Shown one piece after another: positions 30,960-40,012 of a stretch of DNA of 64,000 nucleotides. The notes under the pieces were generated by a model. The model was not told where the DNA came from and ran no database searches. It worked only from the letters and a program-made list of their open reading frames with translations. The DNA comes from DASZIT01 sp035948855 (lineage in GTDB: Bacteria > Actinomycetota > Acidimicrobiia > Acidimicrobiales > RAAP-2), in contig DASZIT010000075.1 of the NCBI GenBank assembly GCA_035948855.1, positions 1 to 64,000 of the forward strand, written 5' to 3'. Every line of letters starts with the position of its first letter. Positions within the stretch are counted from its first letter, which is position 1. Both the position numbers and the translations under genes were made by a program.

Positions 30960-31853
30960 ATGGTGGATACGGTGATCAGCGGGGCGCCGGAGGACCCGGT
31001 CGAGCAGTACCGGAGTCTGCCCCTTCCGGATTGGGAACGGCGCGGCGTTTACAAGGACATCTATTTCGACGTCGCCGACGGGATCGCCAAGCTCACCATC
31101 GCCCGGCCGGAGGTCCGCAACGCCTTCCGCCCCCAGACCCTCTTCGAGCTCTCCGACGCGCTGTCCGCCGCCCGCGACGATCCGTCGGTGGGGGTGGTGA
31201 TCTTGACCGGCGAGGGCCCCGACGCCTTCTGCTCGGGCGGGGACCAGATGATCCGCGGCGATGACGGGTACATCGGCGACGACGACGTCGCCCAGCAGGG
31301 GATCGGCCGTCTCAATGTGCTCGATCTGCAGGTCGAGATCCGGCGGATGCCCAAGCCGGTGGTGGCGATGGTCGCCGGCTACGCCATCGGCGGGGGCCAT
31401 ATCCTCCACCTGGTGTGCGACCTCACCATCGCTGCCGACAACGCCCGCTTCGGCCAGACCGGACCGATCGTCGGGAGCTTCGACGGCGGCTACGGGTCCA
31501 GTCTGCTGGCCCGCACCATCGGCCTCAAGCGGGCCAAGGAGGTGTGGTTCCTCTGCCGCCAGTACGACGCCGCCACCGCCCTCCAGTGGGGTCTGGTCAA
31601 CGAGGTGGTCCCGTTGGATTCCCTGGAGACCGAGACCATCGCCTGGTGCCGGCGGATGCTGTCGTTGTCGCCGATCGCCTTGCGGATGATCAAGGGCGGG
31701 CTGCACGCGGCCGACGACGGCCTGGCCGGACTCCAGCAGTTGGCCGGGGACGCCACCATGCTCTTCTATATGAGCGAAGAGGGCCAAGAGGGCCGCAACG
31801 CCTTCCAGGAGCACCGGAAGCCGGACTTCGGTAGGTTCCCTCGCCGCCCGTGA
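30960..31853 (+). CDS. menB: MenB, 1,4-dihydroxy-2-naphthoyl-CoA synthase
   Basis: Crotonase-fold enzyme that cyclises o-succinylbenzoyl-CoA. The 297 residues resemble mycobacterial MenB: an N-terminal extension, R-P-E-V-R-N-A-F-R-P, F-C-S-G-G-D-Q for the oxyanion hole, G-Y-A-I-G-G-G-H, and the active-site region G-S-F-D-G-G-Y-G. The long C-terminal arm ends near E-G-R-N-A-F-x-E-x-R-x-P-D-F. GAGGAG lies 11 nt before the ATG. menA follows after 13 nt. Confidence 0.96.
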   Translation: MVDTVISGAPEDPVEQYRSLPLPDWERRGVYKDIYFDVADGIAKLTIARPEVRNAFRPQTLFELSDALSAARDDPSVGVVILTGEGPDAFCSGGDQMIRGDDGYIGDDDVAQQGIGRLNVLDLQVEIRRMPKPVVAMVAGYAIGGGHILHLVCDLTIAADNARFGQTGPIVGSFDGGYGSSLLARTIGLKRAKEVWFLCRQYDAATALQWGLVNEVVPLDSLETETIAWCRRMLSLSPIALRMIKGGLHAADDGLAGLQQLAGDATMLFYMSEEGQEGRNAFQEHRKPDFGRFPRRP

Positions 31854-31866
31854 GGGTGGCGTCAAG

Positions 31867-32883
31867 ATGACCGCGGTGCCTTCCACCGCCGCGGCGCCCC
31901 CGGCCCCGGGACCGGTGAAGCGGTGGGTGCTGGGCGCCCGCCCCCGCACGCTCCCGGCCGCGGTGGTGCCGGTGCTGGTCGGGTCGGCCGCCGCCCATCT
32001 GCTGGTCTCCCGGCTGACCTCGGCGGGTCCCGTCCGGGTCGCCGGCCCGTTGTACGGCACCGGAGCGTCGCTCTGGGACTCCCACTGGTGGCGGGCGCTC
32101 GGCGCGCTGGTGGTCGCCCTCGCTTTGCAGGTCGGCACCAACTACGCCAACGACTACTCCGACGGCATCCGGGGGACCGATGACCAACGGGTCGGCCCCC
32201 TCCGGCTGGTGGCGTCGGGGCTGGCGTCGCCGTCGGCGGTCAAGCGGGCGGCGTTTGCCGCCTTCGGCCTGGCCGGGGCGGTGGGCCTGACCCTGGCCTG
32301 GGCGACCTCGTGGTGGGTGCTGGCGGTAGGCGCCGCGTGTCTGGCCGCCGGCTGGTTCTACACCGGCGGGCCCCGGCCGTATGGCTACGCCGGATTCGGC
32401 GAGCTCTTCGTCTTCCTCTTCTTCGGGATGGTGGCCACCATCGGCACCTTCTACGTCCAGACCGGGAAGCTCACCGGCGGGCTGGTGGTCCCGGCGTCGG
32501 TGGCGGTGGGCCTGTTGGCCACCGCGCTGCTGCTGGCCAACAACCTGCGGGACATCGAAACCGACCGGGTGGCCGGGAAGCGCACCCTCGCCGCCCGGGT
32601 AGGACGGCGAACCGCCGGATGGTTCTACGTCGCCTGTGTGGTGCTCCCGTTCGTCGGGGTACTGGCGGTGGCCCTGGTGGCGGCGACCGGGGACACCTTC
32701 CACCGGCACCCGATCTACCTCTTCCTTCCCCTCCTGTCGCTGCCGCTGGTGTTGACGCCGATCCGCACCGTCAGCAGCGACGCCTCCGGACGGGCCCTGC
32801 TTCCGGTCCTGGCTGCCACCGGTCGGCTCCAGCTCGCCTTCGGAGCGCTGCTGGCCGGCGGGCTGTGGCTGTGGGCGACATGA
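31867..32883 (+). CDS. menA: MenA, 1,4-dihydroxy-2-naphthoate polyprenyltransferase
   Basis: UbiA-family integral membrane prenyltransferase making demethylmenaquinone, 338 residues with eight or nine hydrophobic segments. The first aspartate-rich motif is N-Y-A-N-D-Y-S-D-G-I-R-G-T-D; the second is N-N-L-R-D-I-E-T-D. The A-R-P-R-T-L-P-A-A opening is typical. It ends 2 nt from the convergent menH stop. Confidence 0.95.
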   Translation: MTAVPSTAAAPPAPGPVKRWVLGARPRTLPAAVVPVLVGSAAAHLLVSRLTSAGPVRVAGPLYGTGASLWDSHWWRALGALVVALALQVGTNYANDYSDGIRGTDDQRVGPLRLVASGLASPSAVKRAAFAAFGLAGAVGLTLAWATSWWVLAVGAACLAAGWFYTGGPRPYGYAGFGELFVFLFFGMVATIGTFYVQTGKLTGGLVVPASVAVGLLATALLLANNLRDIETDRVAGKRTLAARVGRRTAGWFYVACVVLPFVGVLAVALVAATGDTFHRHPIYLFLPLLSLPLVLTPIRTVSSDASGRALLPVLAATGRLQLAFGALLAGGLWLWAT

Positions 32884-32885
32884 CC

Positions 32886-33716
32886 TCAGGGATGCCAACC
32901 CAGGAACGCCCGGATCTCCTCGGCGACCGGCGCCGGCTGCTGGAGATGAGGGGAGTGTCCGGCCCCCGGGATCACCACCTGGACGGCGTTGTCGCCAATG
33001 GCGTCGACCATCCGGCCACCGATGCCGGTGAACTTGTCGTCGAGCTCGCCGGTCACGATCAGGACCGGCATGTCCAGTTCGGCGAGCCGGGTCCACAACG
33101 GGACCTGGGTGCCGGTTCCGGCCAGCCTCAGACTGGAGGCCAGGCCGGGTCCGGTGTTGCGCCGACGTTCGGCGAAGCCGTCGGCCTCGGCCGACAGCCC
33201 GGCCAACAGCGGGGTGTCGAGCCACCGGCGCAGGAAGGCGTCCAGCCGGGCCTGCGAATCGCCGGCGGACCCTTGTCCGTCGGGCGGATCGAGCTGATCG
33301 GCCAACTCCTCGTCGCGGGCTCGCCGGGCGGCCCGTTCGCTTGGATCCTCGATGCCGGCGGTGCCGGAGATGAGCACCAGGGAGTCGACCCGCTCGGGTT
33401 GGTCGAGGGCCAGATGGAGGCAGAAGCGGGCGCCCATCGAGTAACCGAGATAGGCGGCCCGGCCACCCACCGTCCCCAACAAGCCGGCACCCTGGGGGAG
33501 ATCGGCCCGAACCCCGGCCGAGTCCCCGTGACCGGGCATGTCGACCCGCACCACCTGATGGTCGGTGGCCAGGCGGGTGTCCAACGATCCCCAGACGGCG
33601 CCGGTCTGGGTGAACCCGTGGGCCAGCACCAGGCGCGGTCCTTGGCCGATCACCGAGGCATGCAGCGCCACGGCGTCGGACGTCAGGGTCGGGATGGTGG
33701 GGTCAGGCGGCATCAC
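32886..33716 (-). CDS. menH: MenH-like alpha/beta hydrolase (SHCHC synthase)
   Basis: Alpha/beta hydrolase of 276 residues placed inside the men cluster. The oxyanion element H-G-F-T-Q-T-G, nucleophile elbow G-Y-S-M-G-A-R, acid region G-E-L-D-D-K-F and catalytic histidine G-A-G-H-S-P-H are all present. G-T-A-G-I followed by E-R-A-A-R-R-A-R-D matches MenH, which eliminates pyruvate from the MenD product. GGAGG precedes the start (GTG 33716 or ATG 33713). Divergent from menD with a 17-nt gap. Confidence 0.85.
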   Translation of the reverse strand: MMPPDPTIPTLTSDAVALHASVIGQGPRLVLAHGFTQTGAVWGSLDTRLATDHQVVRVDMPGHGDSAGVRADLPQGAGLLGTVGGRAAYLGYSMGARFCLHLALDQPERVDSLVLISGTAGIEDPSERAARRARDEELADQLDPPDGQGSAGDSQARLDAFLRRWLDTPLLAGLSAEADGFAERRRNTGPGLASSLRLAGTGTQVPLWTRLAELDMPVLIVTGELDDKFTGIGGRMVDAIGDNAVQVVIPGAGHSPHLQQPAPVAEEIRAFLGWHP

Positions 33717-33719
33717 ACG

Positions 33720-33725
33720 TACGGT
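33720..33725 (+). promoter_or_regulatory. -10 element (TACGGT) of a possible leaderless promoter, menD
   Basis: TACGGT ends 8 nt before the menD ATG. The 17-nt gap between menH and menD has no plus-strand Shine-Dalgarno, so menD transcription must start inside or at the edge of menH. Confidence 0.38.
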
Positions 33726-33733
33726 CCTCCGTC

Positions 33734-35611
33734 ATGAGCGTACCGATACCGGTGCCAGGACCCGGGACCGCCGACATCCAGATGGAGTTCGCCGCCACCC
33801 TGGTCGACGAGTGGGCGCGTTGCGGGATCGCCCATGCCGTCATCTGCCCCGGTTCGCGTTCGACCCCGTTGGCCGTGGCGCTGGTGCGCCATCCCGAGGT
33901 GGAGACCCATGTCCAGCTCGACGAACGGTCGGCCGCCTTCACCGCCCTCGGTATCGGTCTGGCCAGCGGGCACCCGGCGTTGATGGTGACCACCAGCGGC
34001 ACCGCCGCCGCCGAGCTCCATGCCGCGGTGGCGGAAGCCGATCTGGCCAAGGTGCCCCTTCTGGTCTGCACCGCCGACCGACCCCCGGAGCTCCGGGACA
34101 TCGGGGCCCCCCAAACCATCGATCAACAGCACCTGTTCGGACGCTCGGTGCGCTGGTTCGCCGATCCGGGGGTGGCCGACGACGCCGGCCGAACCACCTG
34201 GCGGTCGTTGGCCTCCCGGTCAGTAGCCGAGGCGGTCAGTGGTCCGGCCGGCCCCGGGCCGGTGCATCTGAATCTTCCCTTCCGCGAGCCACTCATCGCT
34301 GACGCCGCCGCCAGGCCCGTCCAACCCGGGCGGCCCGACGGCCGGCCGTGGTACCGGATCGAGAAGGCGCCGGCGATCCCGCCGACGGCGGCGTTGGCCC
34401 ATATCGTCGACGCCAGCCTGGCCGGTACCCGGGGAGTCATCGTCGCCGGCGGCGACGGCGGCGACCCGGTGGCGGTGGCGGCGGCCGCGTCGGCGCTGGG
34501 ATGGCCGGTGCTGGCCGACCCCCGCTCGGGCCTTCGCCGACCGGGATCGGCGGTGATAGCCGCCGCCGACGGCATCCTCCGCTCCGAGGCGTTTTGCGCC
34601 GCCCACCCTCCGGAGTTCGTCCTCCGGCTGGGGGCGCCCTGGGTCTCGAAAGTGGTCAACGCCTATCTGGCCGACGCGGTCACCGAAGCCACCCCGGTAG
34701 TGGCGGTGGCCCCCTGGAGCCAGTGGGTGGATCCGGATCGATCAGTGACCACCCAGCTGGTCGCCGACCCCACCGCGGTGTGCCTGGGAATCATCGACGG
34801 GATGGGCGACCGGACCCGGGCCGGCGCCGGCCCCTGGCTGGACGAGTGGCGGTCCGCCGAGTCGGCCGCCCAGTCCGCCATCACCCAGATCCTCTGCGAT
34901 CAACCGGCCGCCGGCAATGGTCGGGCGGCCCGACGCGCGGGTTGGACCGAGCCCCGACTGGCCCGGCAACTGTTTGCCGACCTGCCGTCCGGGGTCACTC
35001 TGCTGTCGTCGTCCTCGATGCCCATTCGGGATCTCGAAGCGTTCGGGGCGCCTCGGGTGGATCCGCCCCGGGTGCTGGCCAACCGGGGCGCCAACGGCAT
35101 CGACGGCGTGGTGTCGACCGCCCTGGGGGTGGCCATGGCCACCGGGCCCACCGTGGCGCTGGTCGGGGATCTGGCCTTCTTCCATGACGCCTCGGCGTTG
35201 GTCCGGGGCGTGGCGACCGACCCGCCGTGCACGGTGGTGGTCGCCGACAACCGCGGGGGAGGGATCTTCTCGTTCCTCCCGCAGGCGGCGAGCCTCGACA
35301 CCGCCACCTTCGAGGCCCTGTTCGGCACCCCGCAGGCCCCCGACGTTGCCGAGGTGGCAACCGGGTTCGGACTGGCGGTGGAGGAGGTCGGGCCCGACGA
35401 CCGGCCCGGGGCGCTGGGGGAAGCACTGCGTCGGCGGGTGGCGGCGGGTGGGTTGGCGGTGATCCGGGTGCGGTTACCGGATCGGTCGGCCAACGTGGCC
35501 ATTCACGCGGAGATCAATCAGGCGGTGGTCCGGGCCGTCGAGGCGGTGATGGCTGCGGGAGGCAACCGGACCGGTCCGGGGACCGCGGCTCAGCAGGGGG
35601 TCGGATCGTAG
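33734..35611 (+). CDS. menD: MenD, SEPHCHC synthase
   Basis: Thiamine-diphosphate enzyme that joins 2-oxoglutarate to isochorismate, 625 residues. The N-terminal Pyr domain has V-I-C-P-G-S-R-S-T-P-L and the ThDP-activating glutamate in L-D-E-R-S-A-A-F. T-S-G-T-A-A-A-E-L and R-P-P-E-L-R-D-I-G-A-P-Q-T-I-D-Q follow. The C-terminal PP domain has G-D-L-A-F-F-H-D and N-R-G-G-G-I-F for Mg-ThDP. The end overlaps the convergent LCP gene by 22 nt. menC and menF are not in the window. Confidence 0.96.
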   Translation: MSVPIPVPGPGTADIQMEFAATLVDEWARCGIAHAVICPGSRSTPLAVALVRHPEVETHVQLDERSAAFTALGIGLASGHPALMVTTSGTAAAELHAAVAEADLAKVPLLVCTADRPPELRDIGAPQTIDQQHLFGRSVRWFADPGVADDAGRTTWRSLASRSVAEAVSGPAGPGPVHLNLPFREPLIADAAARPVQPGRPDGRPWYRIEKAPAIPPTAALAHIVDASLAGTRGVIVAGGDGGDPVAVAAAASALGWPVLADPRSGLRRPGSAVIAAADGILRSEAFCAAHPPEFVLRLGAPWVSKVVNAYLADAVTEATPVVAVAPWSQWVDPDRSVTTQLVADPTAVCLGIIDGMGDRTRAGAGPWLDEWRSAESAAQSAITQILCDQPAAGNGRAARRAGWTEPRLARQLFADLPSGVTLLSSSSMPIRDLEAFGAPRVDPPRVLANRGANGIDGVVSTALGVAMATGPTVALVGDLAFFHDASALVRGVATDPPCTVVVADNRGGGIFSFLPQAASLDTATFEALFGTPQAPDVAEVATGFGLAVEEVGPDDRPGALGEALRRRVAAGGLAVIRVRLPDRSANVAIHAEINQAVVRAVEAVMAAGGNRTGPGTAAQQGVGS

Positions 35612-36930
35612 GAGGGGACGCTCGACGTCGCCGGCGCCGGGGTGGACGAGGAGCCGGCGGTGGTGGCGGTGGTCGACGCCGGGGCGGTGGTGGCGGTCAC
35701 CGTCGGCACCGGGATCGGGCTCCCGTAGGCGTCCAGGGGAGGCGTGGTCACCGTCGAAGTGGACCCACCCAGGAACTGGGTGATGGTCTGCTGGGTCTGG
35801 GGTTGCTGGACGACCTGGACCGCCTCGCCTCCGTAGGGGGCGTAGCTCGCCCCCACCGTGGTCACGGTGTAGTTCTGGAGGCTGGATCCGGAGAAGGCAT
35901 GGTAACGCTCGGCCAGGCTTAGCAGCATCCCCGAGCTGAATTGGCTGTCGAGGGTGACGTCGTGGGTGAGCGAGGAGATGAACGACGCCGCCTGGATCGG
36001 GTTGTAGGTCGACTTGGCCTTGTTGACCACTCCCTCGATCACCAGGTTCTGTCGGGTGATGCGCCCGATGTCCGAAGAGTAGTCACTGACCCAGGTTCCG
36101 CCCTTGTAGTACTCGAAGTGGCGGGACCGGGACAGGGCCAGCGCCTGGGTGCCGTTGATGACTTGGCAGCCGGCGGTGGGGATGTTCAGACCCGTGCAGT
36201 TGCTGTAGACGCCGTTGGCATTGCAGTCGCCGTAGTCCTTGACCGGATAGGGAAAATTCATCTTGATCCCACCGAGCCCGTTGACGGCGTCGGTGAGCCC
36301 GAAGAAGTTGACCACGATCCAATGGCTGATCGGAATCCCGAAGGTGTTCTCGATGGTCTGGACCACCCCGTTGGCTCCGGTGCCGCTCGGGTTCGGATCG
36401 TTGGGACCGGCGGCGAAGGCGGCATTGATCTTGTTCTTGGTCGACACCCCCGACGATGCCGGTACGCCGGAAAGGGTCACGAAGGTGTCCCGGGGAATGG
36501 AAAGGGTGCTGGCGGTTCCGGCCGCGGGATCGACGTGGACGATCTTGATGGTGTCGCTCCGCTGCCCGCCGGCGTTGGTGGCGTTGCCGAATTGCTGGGC
36601 CTGGGCGGCGGTCTCCCCGACCCGGGTGTCCGACCCGAGCACCAGCACGTTGTACGGCGCGCCGTTGGCCACCGCCACGCAACTCGGACACACCGCCGTC
36701 TTGATCTGGCCCCATTCGTACCGGAAATAGCCGTAGCCACTGGCGGCCAGGACCACGATGACGATGAGCACGACGATGATGATCCGAAGGGTCCGCTCTC
36801 CCGCCGTCCGCCGGCGCTTGGCCGGCCTGACCCGGGGCTGGGTGGAGGGAGGGAGGGAGCCCCCCGCCCGGCGGGGGATCGGGATCTGGCCCCCGAGGAT
36901 CGGCCCCGGGAATTCGTTGTTACCCGCCAT
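35590..36930 (-). CDS. LytR-CpsA-Psr (LCP) family cell-wall polymer ligase
   Basis: Transfers lipid-linked polymers to peptidoglycan on the outer face of the membrane. The 446 residues comprise a proline/arginine-rich cytoplasmic tail, one membrane segment at about 48-68, then the LCP domain with N-V-L-V-L-G-S-D-T-R, Q-R-S-D-T-I-K-I-V-H-V-D, S-I-P-R-D-T-F and A-L-A-L-S-R-S-R-H. An extracytoplasmic Thr/Ala/Pro-rich tail follows. In actinobacteria such enzymes attach arabinogalactan or similar polymers; the polymer here is unknown. The gap 36931-37167 holds nothing recognisable. Confidence 0.93.
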   Translation of the reverse strand: MAGNNEFPGPILGGQIPIPRRAGGSLPPSTQPRVRPAKRRRTAGERTLRIIIVVLIVIVVLAASGYGYFRYEWGQIKTAVCPSCVAVANGAPYNVLVLGSDTRVGETAAQAQQFGNATNAGGQRSDTIKIVHVDPAAGTASTLSIPRDTFVTLSGVPASSGVSTKNKINAAFAAGPNDPNPSGTGANGVVQTIENTFGIPISHWIVVNFFGLTDAVNGLGGIKMNFPYPVKDYGDCNANGVYSNCTGLNIPTAGCQVINGTQALALSRSRHFEYYKGGTWVSDYSSDIGRITRQNLVIEGVVNKAKSTYNPIQAASFISSLTHDVTLDSQFSSGMLLSLAERYHAFSGSSLQNYTVTTVGASYAPYGGEAVQVVQQPQTQQTITQFLGGSTSTVTTPPLDAYGSPIPVPTVTATTAPASTTATTAGSSSTPAPATSSVPSYDPTPC

Positions 36931-37167
36931 GTGCCCCGCGCACTCCGTACTGCGGTCGCGTCCGCCCGTCGGGGCAGCCGGCAGCCGTCAGAGAATGGTC
37001 GGTGGGAGGTGGCAAGAGGGTGGCCTGTCGCTCGTTCTGTCGATCGGCCGGGACGACGCATCCCACCGACGTGGTTCGGGAAAGTTTTCCACGCACGACG
37101 CCCGAGTTGACGTCACCCACGGTTTCGGCGGCGGTGCGCAGCGCCCAACTTTACCAGTTGGTCCTGG

Positions 37168-38514
37168 TCAGGACGTGGACGGCAACCACGAACCGTGGAA
37201 GCCGAACGGCACCCTCGCCGGCAGGTGCACCGTCGCCACCGGTGGCCCGGAGAACGAGGTGGCATCCAGGATGACGAGATCGCTGGCGTCGCGGGTGCGA
37301 TCGTAGACAACGCTCAACACCCAACCTTCATCTTCGCCGCCGCCGTCGGCGGCCCGAATGAAGACGGGCTCGCCGGGTGCCTGGTACTCGCCCGGAACGA
37401 AGCGGGTGGTTTCATCCCGCTGGAGGTCGTACTTGATGAGGCCGACCGACTCGTCGTTGTCGGGTTGGGATCCCAACAGCGTGCAGTAGCCGTATCGGTG
37501 GGGACGGCCGGCCACCTCATCGTCCAGTCGCGGGAATTCCACCGGCGCGTCGTCCAGCCGCACCTCGGTCACCCGGTTCCCGGCGACATCGATGGTCCAT
37601 CGGGCCAACGTCGGGTGGTTGGTGGCGATGGTCTCACCCGGCCGGGTGTCGAAGGCCGAGTCGTAGCGGACGACGTCCATGACGATGACGTCCCCGTCGT
37701 CGTAGGCATTGAGCACGTGGAACACATACACCGGGTCGATGCCGATCCAGGTCACGTCCGCGCTCTCCCCGTGGCGAGGCATCACCCCGATCCGGCTTCC
37801 GGCCTCGGGCATCCACCGGAAGGGGAGCGACCGCCCGGCGGCGCCCAGATCCAGATCGAAGACCACCGGAAGGTCCATGAACACCACCCGAGAGGCGGTG
37901 ACCCCGAAATCGTGCATCATCGCCGCCCTCGGGATGTCGATCTCCCGGCTCCGGGTCACCACGCCCTCGGGATCGACGGTGTGGTAGCGGAGAAACGGCG
38001 GTCCGAAGACGTCGTAGCCGAAGAAGAGGAGCTCCCCGGTGGCCGGGTCGACCTTCGGGTGGGCGGTCATCGGCGACGCCAACGCCGCGTCGAAGTCGTG
38101 GATGCGGGCCCGCTCCAAATCAGGGGAAAGCGCATGGGGAAAGCCGGATTCCACCAGGGCCAGCGTGGTGCCACCGTGTCGGATGACATGGGTGTTGGCC
38201 GGTCCGTTGAGAGGTTCCTGGGCCCCGTTGGGAGGAGCCGTGCCGATCTCGGCCGCCAGCTTGCGGGTTCTGACCCAGCGGTTCCGGTAGCCGACGGCTT
38301 TGCCCCCGGCCAGGGAGATGTCATGGATCATCCCGTCGCCGGTGAACCAGTGGTATTCGGTGTCGTCGATGGGCAGCACTGCCGGGTTTGGCCCGTTGCG
38401 GAGCAGGTGGCCTTCGAGGTCGGGGGGGATGACGCCGGTGACCGGCAAATCGTGATCCTCGGTCAGTTCTTCGTGGACCGGAGCGAAGTTGCCTTCGAGA
38501 TAGGGATTTGGCAC
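37168..38514 (-). CDS. Carotenoid cleavage oxygenase family protein
   Basis: Non-haem iron dioxygenase of the seven-bladed propeller type. The four iron-binding histidines are all present at H152 (T-A-H-P-K), H201 (M-M-H-D-F), H266 (V-F-H-V-L) and H440 (G-F-H-G-S). I chose GTG 38514: AAGGAG lies 6 nt upstream and the product (448 residues) starts P-N-P-Y-L-E-G-N-F-A-P-V, the family N-terminus. GTG 38556 would add 14 residues. G-x-x-L-R-N-G-P-N-P follows. The substrate (apocarotenoid or stilbene type) is not predictable; no carotenoid genes adjoin it. Confidence 0.93.
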   Translation of the reverse strand: MPNPYLEGNFAPVHEELTEDHDLPVTGVIPPDLEGHLLRNGPNPAVLPIDDTEYHWFTGDGMIHDISLAGGKAVGYRNRWVRTRKLAAEIGTAPPNGAQEPLNGPANTHVIRHGGTTLALVESGFPHALSPDLERARIHDFDAALASPMTAHPKVDPATGELLFFGYDVFGPPFLRYHTVDPEGVVTRSREIDIPRAAMMHDFGVTASRVVFMDLPVVFDLDLGAAGRSLPFRWMPEAGSRIGVMPRHGESADVTWIGIDPVYVFHVLNAYDDGDVIVMDVVRYDSAFDTRPGETIATNHPTLARWTIDVAGNRVTEVRLDDAPVEFPRLDDEVAGRPHRYGYCTLLGSQPDNDESVGLIKYDLQRDETTRFVPGEYQAPGEPVFIRAADGGGEDEGWVLSVVYDRTRDASDLVILDATSFSGPPVATVHLPARVPFGFHGSWLPSTS

Positions 38515-38676
38515 TGCGGGCTCCTTGATGGCTGGGCGGAAGGCTGCATCCGTCACCGACGACCGGCCTTGCGAGCGTATCGGCCCTCTGCCGGCACACA
38601 GTTGACGTCACCGCGCCCCCCGGGTGGGAGGCAACCATGTGGCCGGCGGGTGGTGCCGACGTGGCAGGCTGAGTCC

Positions 38677-39954
38677 ATGTCCGGACTTGCCGAGGATCTC
38701 CGCTTTCGGGGGCTCATCCACCAGATGACCGACCCGACCCTCGAGGCCCGTCTCGACTCCGATCGGCTGACCGCCTACACCGGGTTCGACCCGACCGCCG
38801 ACAGCCTCCACGTCGGGCACCTCCTGCAGCTGTGCACGCTCCGGCGGCTCCAGCTGGCCGGACACCGACCGATCGCCCTGGCCGGGGGCGGGACCGGGTT
38901 CATCGGCGATCCGGGTGGGAAGTCGGAGGAACGGTCCCTCCTGCCGGCCGAATCGCTGCGGGCCAACCTCCACGGCATCCAGCGCCAGCTCGAGCGGTTC
39001 CTCGACTTCGAGCCCGGGAGCGACTCCCCGGCCCGGTTGATGAACAACGCCGACTGGCTGACCGAGCTCGGGCTCTTCGACTTCCTGCGCGACGTCGGCA
39101 AACATTTCACCGTCAACCAAATGGTGGCCAAGGACTCGGTCAGGTCGCGGCTCGACCGCGAGGGACAGGGCATCTCCTTCACCGAGTTCAGCTACATGCT
39201 GCTGCAGGCCTATGACTTCCTCCAACTGTTCGACCGGTTCGACTGCACGCTCCAACTCGGGGGCAGTGATCAGTGGGGCAACATCACCATGGGCATCGAC
39301 CTGGTCCGCAAGGTTCGCCACGCGGAAGTCTGGGGATTGACGACGCCGTTGGTGGTGAAAGCCGACGGGACCAAGTTCGGGAAGACGGAGACCGGGACGG
39401 TGTGGCTGGACCCCGACCGGACCAGCCCCTATCAGCTGTACCAGTTCTTCATCCGCAGCGAGGACGCGGTGGTCGGTGCCTATCTCCGCTACTTCACCTT
39501 TCTCTCCCACCAGGAGATCCTGGCTTTGGACCAGCTGACCGACCAGCACCCCGAACGCCGGGAAGCCCAGCGGGAGCTGGCCCGCCGGGTGTGCCGCCTG
39601 GTGCACGGTGACCAGGAGACCGAGCGAGCCGAACGGGCGGCGGCCGCCCTGTTCGGCGGGGAGGTCGCCGAGCTGGACGAGCAGTCGCTCCTCGACGTGT
39701 TCGCCGACGCCCCGTCCACCCAGATGGCCCGGAGCCGGCTGGATGGCGGTCTGCCGCTGGTGGATCTGCTGGTCGAGATCGGGGTCAAGTCCAAGAGCCA
39801 GGCCCGCAATGCCATCGAGCAGGGGGGCGTCTATCTGAACAATCGCCGGGAGCGCGAAGTCGACCGGACGGTGACGGTCGACGATCTGGTGGCGGGCCGC
39901 TATCTGCTGGTGCGGCAGGGCAAGAAGAACTACCACCTGGTCAACTTCGCCTGA
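38677..39954 (+). CDS. tyrS: TyrS, tyrosyl-tRNA synthetase
   Basis: Class Ic aminoacyl-tRNA synthetase, 425 residues. It has the HIGH-like H-V-G-H-L motif, G-G-G-T-G-F-I-G-D-P-G-G-K, the tyrosine-site Q-x-x-x-G-G-S-D-Q-W-G-N-I region, and the KMSKS-equivalent K-F-G-K-T-E. The C-terminal S4 domain reads S-K-S-Q-A-R-N-A-I-E-Q-G-G-V-Y-L-N. ATG 38677 has no clear ribosome site. The 162-nt divergent gap (38515-38676) shows no T-box or other leader element. Confidence 0.97.
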   Translation: MSGLAEDLRFRGLIHQMTDPTLEARLDSDRLTAYTGFDPTADSLHVGHLLQLCTLRRLQLAGHRPIALAGGGTGFIGDPGGKSEERSLLPAESLRANLHGIQRQLERFLDFEPGSDSPARLMNNADWLTELGLFDFLRDVGKHFTVNQMVAKDSVRSRLDREGQGISFTEFSYMLLQAYDFLQLFDRFDCTLQLGGSDQWGNITMGIDLVRKVRHAEVWGLTTPLVVKADGTKFGKTETGTVWLDPDRTSPYQLYQFFIRSEDAVVGAYLRYFTFLSHQEILALDQLTDQHPERREAQRELARRVCRLVHGDQETERAERAAAALFGGEVAELDEQSLLDVFADAPSTQMARSRLDGGLPLVDLLVEIGVKSKSQARNAIEQGGVYLNNRREREVDRTVTVDDLVAGRYLLVRQGKKNYHLVNFA

Positions 39955-39999
39955 TCGTCGGTCAGGCGAGGGCGAAGGAGGGCCGTCTCGGTCCCGCCC

Positions 40000-40005
40000 T
40001 ACACT
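40000..40005 (+). promoter_or_regulatory. -10 element (TACACT) of a probable leaderless promoter, DUF3151 gene
   Basis: TACACT ends 7 nt before the ATG at 40013, with no ribosome site between. The same hexamer is used in the candidate promoter of the gene at 42022. Confidence 0.48.
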
Positions 40006-40012
40006 CACGTCC

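Noticed and set aside
36931..37167. Search for a tRNA or small RNA gene in the LCP / carotenoid oxygenase spacer
   Set aside because: No cloverleaf, CCA end or strong promoter-terminator pair found; other intergenic gaps were also negative.
37161..37174. GTCCTG-GT-CAGGAC palindrome at the end of the carotenoid oxygenase gene
   Set aside because: A 6-bp stem with a 2-nt loop cannot fold as drawn, it overlaps coding sequence and stop, and no U-tract follows; not convincing as a terminator or operator.
38515..38676. T-box or amino-acid leader upstream of tyrS
   Set aside because: No T-box sequence, specifier stem or terminator/antiterminator pair can be seen in the spacer.
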